From positions 124,001-188,000 of the forward strand of contig NZ_JADIJK010000007.1 of assembly GCF_017355205.1 (NCBI RefSeq): DNA of 64,000 bases. Reading direction: 5' to 3'. Shown here piece after piece: positions 27,807 to 37,659 of the stretch. The notes below the pieces were generated by a model, which did no database searches, was not told the origin of the DNA, and saw only the letters and a program-made list of their open reading frames with translations. The DNA is from Bacillus sp. SD088 (GTDB lineage: Bacteria; Bacillota; Bacilli; Bacillales; Bacillaceae_C). The first letter of the stretch is position 1; each line of letters opens with the position of its first letter. The position numbers and the translations under genes are program-made.

Positions 27807-30138
27807 AAGAGGAATGCTCTTCCATATTGCCTTTAGGAATTAGCACTGTCCGTGGTTTACTACCCTCATAAGGACCTACAATTCCTCGCATCTCCATTTC
27901 ATCGATTAATCTTGCCGCTCTCGTATAACCAATTCTAAATCGACGTTGAAGCATAGATACAGAGGCTGTTTGCATGTCCGCTATTAATTGCACCGCTTCC
28001 TCATAAAGATCATCTGCTACATCTTCCACAATTTCAGGGGTGTCATCTGGGATCATTTCTTCTTGATATTGAGCCTTTTGTTGACCGATCACATATTCAA
28101 CCACTTCTTCAACTTCTTGATCTGACAAAAAAGCTCCTTGAATTCTCACTGGTTTGCTAGCTCCTACTGGTAAGAACAGCATATCTCCTCGTCCTAATAA
28201 TTTTTCCGCTCCTCCTGAATCTAGAATGGTCCGGGAATCTGTTGCCGATGATACTGCAAACGCAATTCTAGACGGAATATTAGCTTTTATCACACCTGTA
28301 ATGACATCAACAGATGGTCTTTGAGTCGCAATAATAAGATGGATTCCAGCAGCCCTAGCCATTTGCGCAAGTCTAGTGATGGCATCTTCTACATCATTCG
28401 ATGCTACCATCATTAAATCTGCTAATTCATCGACAATAACGACGATATAAGGTAATAATGGTTGCTTTTCATCATTTTCCGCATTTGCTTTGATGATATA
28501 GTCATTATAACCACCGATATTTCTCGTCCCTGTGTGTGAAAATAGCTCATACCTTCTTTCCATCTCATTTACCACTTTCATAAGTGCCTGAGCCGCTTTT
28601 TTAGGATCCGTTACCACAGGAGCAAGTAAATGAGGGACACCATTATAAACATTTAACTCAACCATTTTCGGGTCAATCATCATCATCTTCACTTCATGAG
28701 GTTTCGCCCTCATTAAAATACTTGTAATAATGCCATTAATACAAACACTCTTCCCGCTTCCAGTAGCACCAGCAACAAGCATATGAGGCATTTTATTTAA
28801 TTCGGCCACTACCGCTTGTCCTGTAATATCTCGTCCTAAACCAATTTGCAGTTTCGCTTCTGGTCGCTCATTCTCTTTGGATTCCAATACTTCACGGAGA
28901 GATACCATTGCAACTTCTGAGTTGGGAACTTCAATCCCAATTGCTGATTTTCCAGGAATAGGGGCTTCCATCCGAATATCCTTAGCAGCTAAAGCTAGAG
29001 CAATATCATCACTAAGACTAACAATTCGGCTTACTTTTACACCGGCCTCAGGATGAACTTCATATTTCGTTACAGCTGGACCAAGATGAACTTGTGCTAC
29101 TCTTGCTTTTACCCCGAAGCTTTGAAACGTTTTTTCGAGCTTTGATGCATTCGTATGAATTAATTGATATTCATTGGTTTGATCCGTTGCTTTTGGTCTT
29201 CTTAACAGCTGAATAGATGGAAGTTGATAATCCATATTTTCAAGCTCTGTAAAAGCCATTGGCGGGACTACTTCTTCATCTGCTGTCCCTTCGATTTCTT
29301 CTTCATTCTGCTCTTCCTCTAACGGATCTATTTCCTGATATGCCCGTTCCGTAAAACTTGAGATAATTGGTTCTGGATTACCATCAAGTTCATCATGTGC
29401 TTGGACCATTACACTTTCTTTTTGATCTACCTCTGTAATATTCTCTTCGTTCTTATTCAAATCCTCCATTTGTTTTTCTTCTTTCTTCTTTCTCTGCTCT
29501 TCCCTCCATTCTTTCACATCTAATTTAAATTGTTCCCACTGTTTTTTGGTAAACTCTACTAATTTTTGTCCGATCTTGGCAACGACTTCTCCGATTGATT
29601 TCCCAGTAATTAACATAAGACCGATAATCATAAGAAAGAAGCTTAAAATTTTTGTTCCTAAAGATCCAAACACAAAGTATGTAACAGAAGTTACTATAGC
29701 TCCAAGCATTCCCCCGCCAAATTCCTTAGTTGAAGTATTTCCTTTTACGATCTGAAAAAAGTCATGAAATGTATTGGCAATCACACTAACTCCTTGAATT
29801 TTTCCACTCTCAATTTTTAAATCAAAGAATTTAATATGCGATAAAAGTAAAAAGCAGGCAATGATAATATACATGCCAAAGAGACGATAGTTAATAAGGG
29901 GAGGTCTTTCTCTTTTAATAATCATATAACCTGCAATCCCAATAATTCCTAGCGGCCCCACAATATGCCATTCTCCAAATAGAAAATAAAAAGGATAATT
30001 CATAGGAAAAAGCTTGTCACCTGTTACGATAATAATCAAACTTAATGCGAGCAATATAATTCCTGTAATTTCAAACTTTAAAATTTCTTGCATCTTTTTT
30101 TTCGAGCGTTTCCGGTTTTTACGTTTATTTTTTGCCAT
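27805..30138 (-). CDS. spoIIIE: SpoIIIE/FtsK DNA translocase
   Basis: A membrane-anchored hexameric motor that pumps the forespore chromosome through the sporulation septum. The 777-residue protein has about four N-terminal transmembrane helices (residues about 20-180), a charged linker (about 195-300) and a RecA-like motor with Walker A GATGSGKS near residue 456 and Walker [14 protein letters not shown]. The C-terminal gamma winged helix ([22 protein letters not shown]) reads orienting DNA motifs. This genomic site, beside ylzJ-tepA, is that of spoIIIE and not the paralogue sftA. An extended -10 promoter lies upstream. Confidence 0.96.
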   Translation of the reverse strand: MAKNKRKNRKRSKKKMQEILKFEITGIILLALSLIIIVTGDKLFPMNYPFYFLFGEWHIVGPLGIIGIAGYMIIKRERPPLINYRLFGMYIIIACFLLLSHIKFFDLKIESGKIQGVSVIANTFHDFFQIVKGNTSTKEFGGGMLGAIVTSVTYFVFGSLGTKILSFFLMIIGLMLITGKSIGEVVAKIGQKLVEFTKKQWEQFKLDVKEWREEQRKKKEEKQMEDLNKNEENITEVDQKESVMVQAHDELDGNPEPIISSFTERAYQEIDPLEEEQNEEEIEGTADEEVVPPMAFTELENMDYQLPSIQLLRRPKATDQTNEYQLIHTNASKLEKTFQSFGVKARVAQVHLGPAVTKYEVHPEAGVKVSRIVSLSDDIALALAAKDIRMEAPIPGKSAIGIEVPNSEVAMVSLREVLESKENERPEAKLQIGLGRDITGQAVVAELNKMPHMLVAGATGSGKSVCINGIITSILMRAKPHEVKMMMIDPKMVELNVYNGVPHLLAPVVTDPKKAAQALMKVVNEMERRYELFSHTGTRNIGGYNDYIIKANAENDEKQPLLPYIVVIVDELADLMMVASNDVEDAITRLAQMARAAGIHLIIATQRPSVDVITGVIKANIPSRIAFAVSSATDSRTILDSGGAEKLLGRGDMLFLPVGASKPVRIQGAFLSDQEVEEVVEYVIGQQKAQYQEEMIPDDTPEIVEDVADDLYEEAVQLIADMQTASVSMLQRRFRIGYTRAARLIDEMEMRGIVGPYEGSKPRTVLIPKGNMEEHSS

Positions 30139-30219
30139 ACCATCACCTTGCCCAATATAATAAAAATAGTCTGTTGATCATTTCAATGCAGAATGAGTGA
30201 CTCCATTTTCAATGTGTAT

Positions 30220-30228
30220 ATTATACCA
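30220..30228 (-). promoter_or_regulatory. Extended -10 promoter for spoIIIE
   Basis: TG-G-TATAAT on the minus strand, about 80 nt before the spoIIIE start. No good -35 is seen, as is common with extended -10 promoters. Confidence 0.6.
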
Positions 30229-30261
30229 TATTTGGATAATCTCCCCTATTTTTAAAGGGAT

Positions 30262-30304
30262 GAAAAAAGAGGAGCTTCCAAACAACCGCTTTGGACAGCT
30301 CCTA
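30262..30304 (-). terminator. tepA-ylzJ terminator
   Basis: The stem AGGAGCTGTCCAAA/TTTGGAAGCTCCT has one mismatch and is followed by CTTTTTT on the minus strand, 6 nt after ylzJ. Confidence 0.85.
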
Positions 30305-30310
30305 TGACAA

Positions 30311-30526
30311 TCAGTTATCATAAAGTGAAATGAGGGCACCAGGGTACAAATCGCTTCTCAAATAATCATCGGGATTACTACTCATTATTCGCACTACTTT
30401 GTACATCTTATCATCCTGCTCTACGAGCAATGGAATGCCATTTCTTGTTATCATTTGTTGACCTGCGAACTCTTGCTCTGATCCTTGAAAAATAAGTTCC
30501 AGTGGGACAATTGTATGAATAATCAT
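30311..30526 (-). CDS. ylzJ: YlzJ-like small protein
   Basis: A 71-residue protein ([15 protein letters not shown] … LLVEQ … [11 protein letters not shown]) of the YlzJ family, of unknown function and always next to tepA. Its ATG overlaps the tepA stop by 4 bp, so translation is coupled. Confidence 0.9.
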   Translation of the reverse strand: MIIHTIVPLELIFQGSEQEFAGQQMITRNGIPLLVEQDDKMYKVVRIMSSNPDDYLRSDLYPGALISLYDN

Positions 30527-31278
30527 TGGATCAAATCTCCATCAGGTACGGTATTTTGTTTAGATGTTATAAGTTGGCGAAGCTTTTGAATAGCATTCCC
30601 AATCCCTCCAACATCATCAATTAAACCTGTTTGCACAGCATCTTCCCCGATCACATTTGTTCCAATATCTCTTGTAAGATTCCCTTTGGCAAACATTAAA
30701 TCTTTGAACACTTCTTCTGAAATATCGGAATGCTTCGTGACGAATTTAACGACGCGTTCTTGCATTTTATCCATGTATTCAAATGACTGGGGCACACCAA
30801 TGACAAGTCCGGTTAAGCGAATGGGATGAATGGTCATTGTTGCACTTTCTGCTATATACGAATAGTCACATGAAACAGCAATAGGTACTCCGATTGAATG
30901 TCCCCCGCCTAATACAATTGAAACAGTTGGTTTCGAAATCGTCGCAATCATTTCTGAGATCGCAAGTCCTGCCTCTACATCGCCACCGACTGTATTTAAA
31001 ACAACAAGCAGCCCTTCGATTTTTGGATTTTGTTCAATTGCGACTAATTGAGGAATGATGTGTTCATATTTTGTCGTTTTATTTTGCGGTGGCAACTGCA
31101 TGTGCCCCTCAATTTGACCAATAATCGTTAAACAATGAATATTACTGTCTTGAGATAGTTCAGGGACTTTTGTTTGACCTAGTTGCTGAATCTTCTCAAT
31201 AACTCCTTCTTCCTTTTCCTCATTTTGACGATTTGGTTCTTGTTCAGATTGTGCATTGGCTCTATAGGATTGGCTCAT
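30523..31278 (-). CDS. tepA: TepA, ClpP-fold serine protease
   Basis: A 251-residue ClpP-like protein (YmfB/TepA) implicated in translocation-related or spore-protein (SASP) degradation in B. subtilis. The Ser-His pair is visible as GGHSIGVP and MTIHPIR, with the oxyanion-type [13 protein letters not shown] before them. The first 40 residues are hydrophilic and low-complexity. No ATPase partner is encoded here, as usual for TepA. Confidence 0.9.
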   Translation of the reverse strand: MSQSYRANAQSEQEPNRQNEEKEEGVIEKIQQLGQTKVPELSQDSNIHCLTIIGQIEGHMQLPPQNKTTKYEHIIPQLVAIEQNPKIEGLLVVLNTVGGDVEAGLAISEMIATISKPTVSIVLGGGHSIGVPIAVSCDYSYIAESATMTIHPIRLTGLVIGVPQSFEYMDKMQERVVKFVTKHSDISEEVFKDLMFAKGNLTRDIGTNVIGEDAVQTGLIDDVGGIGNAIQKLRQLITSKQNTVPDGDLIQ

Positions 31279-31369
31279 AATATCCTCCCTTACTCGAACA
31301 ATTAATATCTATAGTATGAGCGGAGAAGACTTTTTCATTCAGAGAGAAAAGTGAAGAAAAACAATTGCC

Positions 31370-31406
31370 ATAAAAAAAAGCCACCCCATTTTTTAGGAGT
31401 AGCTTT
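31370..31406 (-). terminator. rnjB-side terminator (upstream of tepA)
   Basis: The stem AAAGCTACTCC/GGGGTGGCTTT with an A/T loop is followed by a run of eight T on the minus strand. It separates rnjB plus the repeats from tepA. Confidence 0.8.
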
Positions 31407-31414
31407 CAACCTTA

Positions 31415-31628
31415 TACGTCGCTAAACGGGCGCTTGCGCTTTTGTTCTTGTTAAGGAAATTATAAAATTGTCGCTTGTGGATAACTGTTTGCGTTGCGGT
31501 TTGACATCCAGCTCCAGCGCCTAGCCCCTCGAGGTCAAATAACCCTGAACCTATGAAGGGAAAAAGCCCCTTCCTAGGTTCAGGAACATTTGCTTGTCGG
31601 GGCTGATCAAGGCGCTTGCGCTTTTGTT
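31415..31628 (-). repeat. Family A repeats between rnjB and tepA (one full copy, linker, one fragment)
   Basis: Read on the minus strand: full copy 31628-31502 (AAAAGCGCAAGCGCCTTGATC, a hairpin CCTGAACCTAGGAAGGG…CCCTTCATAGGTTCAGG, GGCGCTGGAGCTGGAT), a linker with a DnaA box (31476-31484), then a left-end fragment (AAAAGCGCAAGCGCCCGTTTAGCGACGT). It is nearly identical, in opposite orientation, to 42298-42484. Confidence 0.85.
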
Positions 31629-33299
31629 CTATACCTCCATAATAATTGGGAGGATCATTGGTCTACGTTTCGTGTGTTCGTAGAGAAAATGATTTAAGCG
31701 GTCTCTAATATCTTGCTTGAAACTCGCCCAGTCAAATGTATTTTCTGCAATGGCCTCTTCCGCAATTCCTCGGACGATTTTTGAAGCTTCGTCAAGCAAT
31801 TTTTCAGATTCACGTACATAAACAAAGCCTCTTGAAATAATTTCTGGGCCTGATGCTATTTTCTTACTTTTCTTATTAACGGTAACGACAATGATAAAAA
31901 TACCATCCTGAGACAATAGTTTTCGATCCCGCAATACAATGTTCCCGACATCCCCTACACCAATTCCATCAATTAAAACATTTCCTGATTGAACGCGTTT
32001 ACCTGCGGACATTTTCCCGTTTTTATATTCAATTACATCCCCTTTTCCAGGGATGAAAATGTGATCTTTCGGTATAGCGACCTCTTCAGCCAATTTGGCA
32101 TGGGAATATAGCATTCGATATTCACCCTGAATAGGAATAAAATATTTCGGCTTCATTAAATTCAACATCAGCTTTAAGTCTTCTTGACTTCCATGCCCAG
32201 AAACATAGCTCTTTCGATTCGATGAGCCTACCGTTGCTCCTGCCCGACTTAACATATCAATTGTTTTAAACATACTAGTCTCAAGTGCCGGTGATGGAGT
32301 AGCTGTAATGAGCACTGTGTCACCCTTTTTTACATTAATTTTCTTATGGTTTTGTCGTGCCATTTTTTGTAGTGCTTCAATAGGTTCACCCATAACACCA
32401 GTAAAAATAATTGCCACTTCATGATCTTTGAATTTCTCTATATCTTGAATAGGGATAATATTTTCAGGGTCTTTCACCGAAATATACCCCATTTTTAATG
32501 CGAGTTCAAAGCTTTTTTCGATACTTTTCCCAACTACTACGACTTTACGATTGTTTTCAAATGCCGCGTCAAGGGCTTGCTGAATTCTAATAAAATTTGA
32601 TGCAAAGCAAGCTACTATCACTCTTCCTTTAGCTCCATGGAAAGCATCGGAAATTTCTCTACCTGTAACCGATTCTGAAATAGCAAATCCAGGTCGCTCA
32701 GCTTCTGTACTATCCGATAATAGACATAAGACACCTGATTCTCCAATATTTGCCATTTTCCCCATTTCCGAACGATATAATTCAGTGGCAGCTTGATCAA
32801 ATTTAAAATCCCCTGTATGGACGATTTTTCCTTCAGAGGTATGGATGCAAACTCCTAGAGAGTCCGGAATACTGTGAGTTGTATGGAAGAAAGTAACGTT
32901 CACACAATCAAATCTTAAGCGAGAGCTTGATTTGATCGTATGAAAATAGCCTTCTGTTTTCACATTTTGTTCTTTCATTTTTTCTTTTGCTAGCGCAATC
33001 GTTAATTTTGCTCCATAAACGGGAACTTTTAATTTCTGAAAAATATATGGTAATGCTCCGATCGCATCTTCATGACCATGTGTTAAAAATATCGCCTCAA
33101 TCCGTTCCTTCTGTTCAACAAGCCATGTAATGTCAGGTATGACAATATCGATCCCTAACATTTCATTTTCCGGGAACATAAGACCGGCATCAATAATAAA
33201 GATGTCTGCATCTATTTCGATGGCATACATATTTTTGCCGACCTCTCCTACTCCCCCCAATGGTATGACTTTGATGACTTCATTTTTTGTTTTTACCAA
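31629..33299 (-). CDS. rnjB: Ribonuclease J2
   Basis: RNase J2 forms a complex with RNase J1 in 5'-end-dependent mRNA and rRNA processing. The 556-residue protein has the metallo-beta-lactamase fold (PLGGVGEVGKNMYAIEID, then THGHEDAIGALPY near residue 73) and the beta-CASP and C-terminal domains. The final His of HxHxDH is replaced by Ala, which fits J2, the weakly active subunit, rather than J1. It starts with TTG, supported by AGGAGG 8 nt before. A good sigma-A promoter precedes it, and the gene lies at the B. subtilis ymfA (rnjB) position. Confidence 0.94.
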   Translation of the reverse strand: MVKTKNEVIKVIPLGGVGEVGKNMYAIEIDADIFIIDAGLMFPENEMLGIDIVIPDITWLVEQKERIEAIFLTHGHEDAIGALPYIFQKLKVPVYGAKLTIALAKEKMKEQNVKTEGYFHTIKSSSRLRFDCVNVTFFHTTHSIPDSLGVCIHTSEGKIVHTGDFKFDQAATELYRSEMGKMANIGESGVLCLLSDSTEAERPGFAISESVTGREISDAFHGAKGRVIVACFASNFIRIQQALDAAFENNRKVVVVGKSIEKSFELALKMGYISVKDPENIIPIQDIEKFKDHEVAIIFTGVMGEPIEALQKMARQNHKKINVKKGDTVLITATPSPALETSMFKTIDMLSRAGATVGSSNRKSYVSGHGSQEDLKLMLNLMKPKYFIPIQGEYRMLYSHAKLAEEVAIPKDHIFIPGKGDVIEYKNGKMSAGKRVQSGNVLIDGIGVGDVGNIVLRDRKLLSQDGIFIIVVTVNKKSKKIASGPEIISRGFVYVRESEKLLDEASKIVRGIAEEAIAENTFDWASFKQDIRDRLNHFLYEHTKRRPMILPIIMEV

Positions 33300-33345
33300 A
33301 ATCTTTTCCTCCTACCATTTATTTCCGATCTTCATCAGTAGCTTC

Positions 33346-33374
33346 ATTATACTTGAATGTCCATAGCCTGTACA
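33346..33374 (-). promoter_or_regulatory. Sigma-A promoter for rnjB
   Basis: Perfect TATAAT (33346-33351) with TGTACA 17 bp upstream (33369-33374) on the minus strand, about 40 nt before the TTG start. Confidence 0.7.
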
Positions 33375-33531
33375 ACCTTATTGATTTTTTGAAATAGGAT
33401 ATCGCAAACACTTGTCCATTTTTTTAAGATCGTAAGTATGGGAATTCGTATGAATAAAGTCGGATTTACATTGGTAATGTTTTTTATTCTATCTTCGACT
33501 ATAGTATGTTATTTAATCCTTTTCATCATAG

Positions 33532-33645
33532 AAAAGGACTGTCTCCAAGAGTTTAGCCCTTTGCTGAAGAACACTCTATAGATTAGAGACAATTCTCTAT
33601 CCTACATATAAGAAGGGCTAAATTCTATTATGGAAACAGTCCTTT
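33532..33645 (-). terminator. Long imperfect palindrome downstream of dapA
   Basis: Outer arms AAAGGACTGTCTCC/GGAAACAGTCCTTT, middle arms GAGTTTAGCCCTT/AAGGGCTAAATTC and inner arms TAGAGACAATTCTC-like nest over 114 nt. It probably acts as the end of the dapA transcript, but its size and layering look like a repeat-derived hairpin (compare 48208-48282). Confidence 0.6.
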
Positions 33646-33710
33646 GTATTACTATGTTGTAATTTATAACATTCTAGCTTGTAAATAAGTAGTATATAAT
33701 GTCATTGTTT

Positions 33711-33739
33711 GTTGCCGATAGGGCGTCTTACGCTTTTAT
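33711..33739 (-). repeat. Truncated family A fragment
   Basis: AAAAGCGTAAGACGCCCTATCGGC on the minus strand is the left end of family A, cut short after about 29 nt and touching the dapA stop codon. Confidence 0.55.
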
Positions 33740-33742
33740 TGA

Positions 33743-34618
33743 TTATTTAATGGTTAGTAATAATTCATTTAATGTAACGCGCTCATCACCTGTTAAGGGA
33801 ACAAGTGGAAGGCGAACTGACCCGACATCAAATCCTAGTAATTGTAGAGCGGTTTTAACCGGAACAGGACTTGGGGCTGCAAATAATCCTCGCATGATTG
33901 GTAAGAGGTCTCTATGAAGCTGAGCTGCCTCGGCAACTTCTCCTCGTTCATACGATTGAATCATCTGTTGCATCTCTGAACCAATGACATGACTGGCAAC
34001 CGAGACGACTCCACAGCCGCCAATGGACATAACTGGTAAGGTTAAACTATCATCTCCGCTATATAAAAGAAAATCTTCTTTTGTTTTAGCAATAATCTGA
34101 GCCATCGCCTCAAGATTACCACTCGCTTCTTTCGCAGCAATAACATTATCGATTTTTGCTAATTCAATAATTGTATCAGGCTCAATATTCACAACAGATC
34201 GCCCTGGAATATTGTAGATCATGATAGGCAAATGAGTTGACTGGGCAATTGCTGAAAAATGCTCATATAGCCCTCTTTGATTGGTTTTATTATAATATGG
34301 AGCCACTAGCATAATCGCGTCAACGCCGATTTCTTCTGCCTTTTTTGTTAACTCTATAGAAGCATACGTATTATTACTACCTGTTCCAGCAATGACAGGA
34401 ACTCTCCCATCAACCGTTTTTACTATATATTCGAATAAGGCCAATTTTTCCTCTGTTGTTAGTGTCGGCGATTCGCCAGTAGTACCAGCAACTAAAAGAG
34501 AATCACTACCATGGTTAAGCAAATGTTCAATTAACATCGACGTTTTTGGAAAGTCGATGTTCCCTTTGCTGTCAAAGGGGGTGACCATCGCTGTTGACAC
34601 TCGGCCGAAATGAACCAT
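33743..34618 (-). CDS. dapA: 4-hydroxy-tetrahydrodipicolinate synthase
   Basis: DapA condenses aspartate semialdehyde and pyruvate, the branch point to diaminopimelate, lysine and (with SpoVF) dipicolinic acid. The 291-residue aldolase-barrel protein has the Schiff-base lysine in AAKEASGNL near residue 162, the YNIPGRS motif, and GTTGES in the substrate pocket. It is the last gene of asd-dapG-dapA; dapG is 16 bp upstream. Confidence 0.97.
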   Translation of the reverse strand: MVHFGRVSTAMVTPFDSKGNIDFPKTSMLIEHLLNHGSDSLLVAGTTGESPTLTTEEKLALFEYIVKTVDGRVPVIAGTGSNNTYASIELTKKAEEIGVDAIMLVAPYYNKTNQRGLYEHFSAIAQSTHLPIMIYNIPGRSVVNIEPDTIIELAKIDNVIAAKEASGNLEAMAQIIAKTKEDFLLYSGDDSLTLPVMSIGGCGVVSVASHVIGSEMQQMIQSYERGEVAEAAQLHRDLLPIMRGLFAAPSPVPVKTALQLLGFDVGSVRLPLVPLTGDERVTLNELLLTIK

Positions 34619-34634
34619 AAAAACACCTCTATCC

Positions 34635-35870
34635 TTATTGTTCGTATTTCACTTCTTCATTTTGCAGTTCAAATGCATCGTGTAAAGCATTTACTGCATT
34701 AACTAAATCATTCCCATTTACGAGCACCCAAATTGTGGTATGACTATCTGCTGATTGCAGAATTCCGATTTCCTCTTCCGATAATGCAGCAACGATCTTC
34801 GCTGTTACGCCAGGAACACCTGTAATTCCTGCCCCAACAACCGATACCTTCGCACAATTGTCTTCAACAGTAGGGATATATCCGATTTTTTCTAATGCAG
34901 CCACAGCCTTTTGTAATACAGTAGAAGGGACGGTATAGATGACATTATTAGGAGAAATATTAATAAAATCTATACTGATCCCTTCATTCGCCATTGCTTT
35001 AAACACCTCAGATTGAAGATTATATTCACCGTCATTTGCTCTCACCTTTATCTGAGAAACATTTGGGACATAGGCAATTCCCGTTACAAGTCGTTCTTTC
35101 ACATCGTATTGTTGAGCCTGAGCACTTAAAGATGTTACAAGTGTTCCAGGTGTATCTGTGTAGGTTGACTTGATTCTAATCGGAATTTTCGCGTGCATAG
35201 CAATTTCTACAGCCCTAGGGTGAATCACCTTTGCTCCCTCATAGGCCATATTGGATACTTCATTATACGTAACAGATGAGAGGGAACGTGCTTTTTTAAC
35301 TAATCTAGGATCAGCTGTCATCATTCCATCGACATCTGTATAAATGTCAATCCATTCAGAGTTTAAGGCCGCGCCTAAAGCTGCTGCAGATGTATCGCTG
35401 CCTCCCCTTCCAATCGTTGTCACGTCTCCTTCTTTCGTTGCTCCTTGGAAACCAGCAACAACAACTACATCCATTGTCTCTAAATGGTTTAAAAGCCTTT
35501 TACAATCCATTTTATTAATTTTTGCGTTTGTATGATCATTTGTTGTGATGAAACCTGCTTGAGCCCCAGTCAAAGCTGTGGCTTTCAAACCTTTCTCTAG
35601 TAATTCATTCGTAAACACAACACTTGAGATTGTTTCACCGCATGAAAGCAATAGATCTTGCTCCCTTTGGTTCAAAAAGGTTGTAGAACCACCTACAAGT
35701 GATAATAATGTATCGGTCGCATATGGCGCTCCGCTTCTCCCCATGGCGGAAACGACGACGACTACCTTATAGCCTTGTTTAATGGCATTCTGAACATGTT
35801 TATGAGCATATTGTCTTGTCTCATTATTTTGAACAGAAGTTCCGCCAAATTTTTGGATGATTATTTTCAT
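34635..35870 (-). CDS. dapG: Aspartokinase I (DapG type)
   Basis: This kinase phosphorylates aspartate at the head of the pathway. The 411-residue protein shows KFGGTSV at the N-terminus, GRGGSDTSAAALG and the regulatory ACT pair at the C-terminus (residues about 265-400: IKVRANDGEYNLQSEVFK, VSVVGAGITGVPGV). In B. subtilis the DapG isoform responds to diaminopimelate. An internal start producing a separate beta subunit is typical of aspartokinase II rather than this enzyme. It is flanked by asd and dapA in an operon. Confidence 0.95.
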   Translation of the reverse strand: MKIIIQKFGGTSVQNNETRQYAHKHVQNAIKQGYKVVVVVSAMGRSGAPYATDTLLSLVGGSTTFLNQREQDLLLSCGETISSVVFTNELLEKGLKATALTGAQAGFITTNDHTNAKINKMDCKRLLNHLETMDVVVVAGFQGATKEGDVTTIGRGGSDTSAAALGAALNSEWIDIYTDVDGMMTADPRLVKKARSLSSVTYNEVSNMAYEGAKVIHPRAVEIAMHAKIPIRIKSTYTDTPGTLVTSLSAQAQQYDVKERLVTGIAYVPNVSQIKVRANDGEYNLQSEVFKAMANEGISIDFINISPNNVIYTVPSTVLQKAVAALEKIGYIPTVEDNCAKVSVVGAGITGVPGVTAKIVAALSEEEIGILQSADSHTTIWVLVNGNDLVNAVNALHDAFELQNEEVKYEQ

Positions 35871-35910
35871 GATGACACCTCTATATGAAGTCCTCTATAT
35901 TGAACAATTC

Positions 35911-36963
35911 CTACTTCGTTACTAGCCCTAATTTAATTAGACTTTCTGCAATTTGGATTGTATTTAAAGCTGCACCCTTTAACAAATTATCTGAGACAAT
36001 CCACATATGAAAACCAGATTTTTCATCAAGATCTTGTCTGATTCTTCCTACGAAGACATCATCTTTCCCAACAGCCGCTGCAGGCATTGGGTAAATTTGC
36101 TCTTCTGGTTGATCCTGGAGTGTAATGCCAGGTGCTTTTGCAAGAACTTCCCATAAATCCTCTACCTTAAGATCTTCCCTATCTAATTCAACATATACAG
36201 ATTCAGAATGACTTGTTTCAATTGGCAGGCGCACACAAGTGGCTGCTACTTTCAGCTCTGGCATTTCCATAATTTTCTTCGTTTCATTGATCATTTTCAT
36301 TTCTTCAAATGTGAAACCATTATCTGTAAATACATCGATTTGCGGGATAGCATTAAAAGCAATTTGGTAATGCTTTTCTCCACTAGCCACTGGTAAAACG
36401 GAAGGCTGATATTCTTGATTTTTTAGAATCGCATCCGTCTCTTCATTTAATTCTTGAATCGCTTCAGCTCCTGCACCTGAAACAGCTTGATAAGTTGAAA
36501 CAATTACTTTCTTTAGTCCAAATGCCTTTTGAATTGGCTCTAAAGCAGCTACCATCTGAATCGTAGAACAATTTGGGTTCGCAATAATTCCTTTATGATC
36601 TCGAAGCTTATCTTCGTTCACCTCTGGAACCACAAGCGGAACCTCAGGATCCATACGAAAGGCGCTTGTATTATCCACTACAATTGCACCACGTTGTACA
36701 GCTTCTGAAGCAAATTTCTGAGATATACTGCCACCAGCACTAAATAAAGCAATATCAACACCTTCAAAAGACTCTGGAACGGCCTCTTGAACAGTAATCG
36801 TCTCTTCTTTAAATTTCAATTTTGTACCAGCTGAACGAGCTGAAGACAATAAGGTTAATTGAGATATAGGAAAATTTCTTTTTTCTAATGTTTGAATAAT
36901 CTGCTTGCCAACTGCCCCGGTAGCCCCCATTACAGCAATATGAAAGCCTTGTTTCTTTACCAT
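35911..36963 (-). CDS. asd: Aspartate-semialdehyde dehydrogenase
   Basis: Asd reduces aspartyl phosphate to the semialdehyde. The 350-residue protein has the NADP motif GATGAVGKQ near the N-terminus, the catalytic Cys in ANPNCSTIQMV near residue 129 and a substrate-binding segment ending in RLPIETSHSE. An N-terminal five-residue extension (MVKKQ) precedes the fold. In B. subtilis spoVFA-spoVFB-asd-dapG-dapA form a run; here about 700 bp of repeats and a terminator separate asd from spoVFB, so vegetative asd-dapG-dapA expression is probably uncoupled from sporulation. Confidence 0.96.
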   Translation of the reverse strand: MVKKQGFHIAVMGATGAVGKQIIQTLEKRNFPISQLTLLSSARSAGTKLKFKEETITVQEAVPESFEGVDIALFSAGGSISQKFASEAVQRGAIVVDNTSAFRMDPEVPLVVPEVNEDKLRDHKGIIANPNCSTIQMVAALEPIQKAFGLKKVIVSTYQAVSGAGAEAIQELNEETDAILKNQEYQPSVLPVASGEKHYQIAFNAIPQIDVFTDNGFTFEEMKMINETKKIMEMPELKVAATCVRLPIETSHSESVYVELDREDLKVEDLWEVLAKAPGITLQDQPEEQIYPMPAAAVGKDDVFVGRIRQDLDEKSGFHMWIVSDNLLKGAALNTIQIAESLIKLGLVTK

Positions 36964-37000
36964 CTAAATTCCCCTTCCACTCCAACAAACTATAAGAGGA

Positions 37001-37388
37001 TGTTCAAAAAGATCAAAGGCTAATTCGCGACGTCCTGTCGCAACGCCTTTGTAACCTGCTTTCTGCAGGCCTCCGGTAAAAATGACACTTCAGGATGGAG
37101 GATCTTCGACTAAGTACTGACACGTCCTGTGTCGAACGTCGAAGTCACCACATCATGTGGAAGCTCGTTGGCTTGTTTCTACACTCCTTGGAAAAGAAAA
37201 CCACTTTTCCTTCGTGCGATGCGGATTCAGGGATGCTTTCCTTGTGCTCATTGTATCAGGAAAAGGATCTTCCGTTAAAACCACCCACGTCCTGTAGGTA
37301 ACACGGAAGTCAGTACATCCTGTACAAGTCCGCTACTCGAAACGGCGCCGCCTCGAACTTCTTGGTCCTTTTATCCTCCTTTTTGAAC
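37001..37388. repeat. Family B intergenic repeat, copy 3 (longest)
   Basis: The ends are TGTTCAAAAAG and CTTTTTGAAC. Inside are GCGAC-GTCCT-GTCGC (37027-37041), CCTGC-TTTCT-GCAGG (37055-37069), GACAC-GTCCT-GTGTC (37119-37133), CCAC-GTCCT-GTAGG and GTAC-ATCCT-GTAC near 37313. It has no sensible reading frame. The rest of the gap (37389-37617) is AT-rich with nothing firm. Confidence 0.8.
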
Positions 37389-37617
37389 TCACACTATAAA
37401 TATCGTTGTTTTATATTCATTAATATTAATATATTATCATATTTAAAGCAGTGAACGATAATTTTTTGATAAAAAGCTGTCGAATATCGATGGCCAAGTA
37501 GGACATACGTGGGAATAAAGGCTCCGCTATCATAAACTAGGCTTATTTTATTTTTCCTTTTACGATCAACTTTTCACTCAAATTAATTCTTTGAACAAGA
37601 CAAGATTATTTTCCAAC

Positions 37618-37654
37618 AATTTGCCAACCACCATTATATGGAGGTTGACAAATT
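37618..37654 (-). terminator. spoVFB terminator
   Basis: The stem AATTTGTCAACCTCCAT/ATGGTGGTTGGCAAATT (two mismatches) lies directly after the spoVFB stop. The U-tract on the minus strand is weak (TTGTTGG). Confidence 0.65.
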
Positions 37655-37659
37655 TCACA

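Noticed and set aside
31629-33299. RNase J1 (rnjA)
   Set aside because: HGHEDA in place of HxHxDH and the position next to tepA fit RNase J2.
35871-37000. Lysine riboswitch ahead of dapG or asd
   Set aside because: Only 40 bp separate asd and dapG, and the sequence before asd is family B repeat. No lysine-aptamer core is visible.
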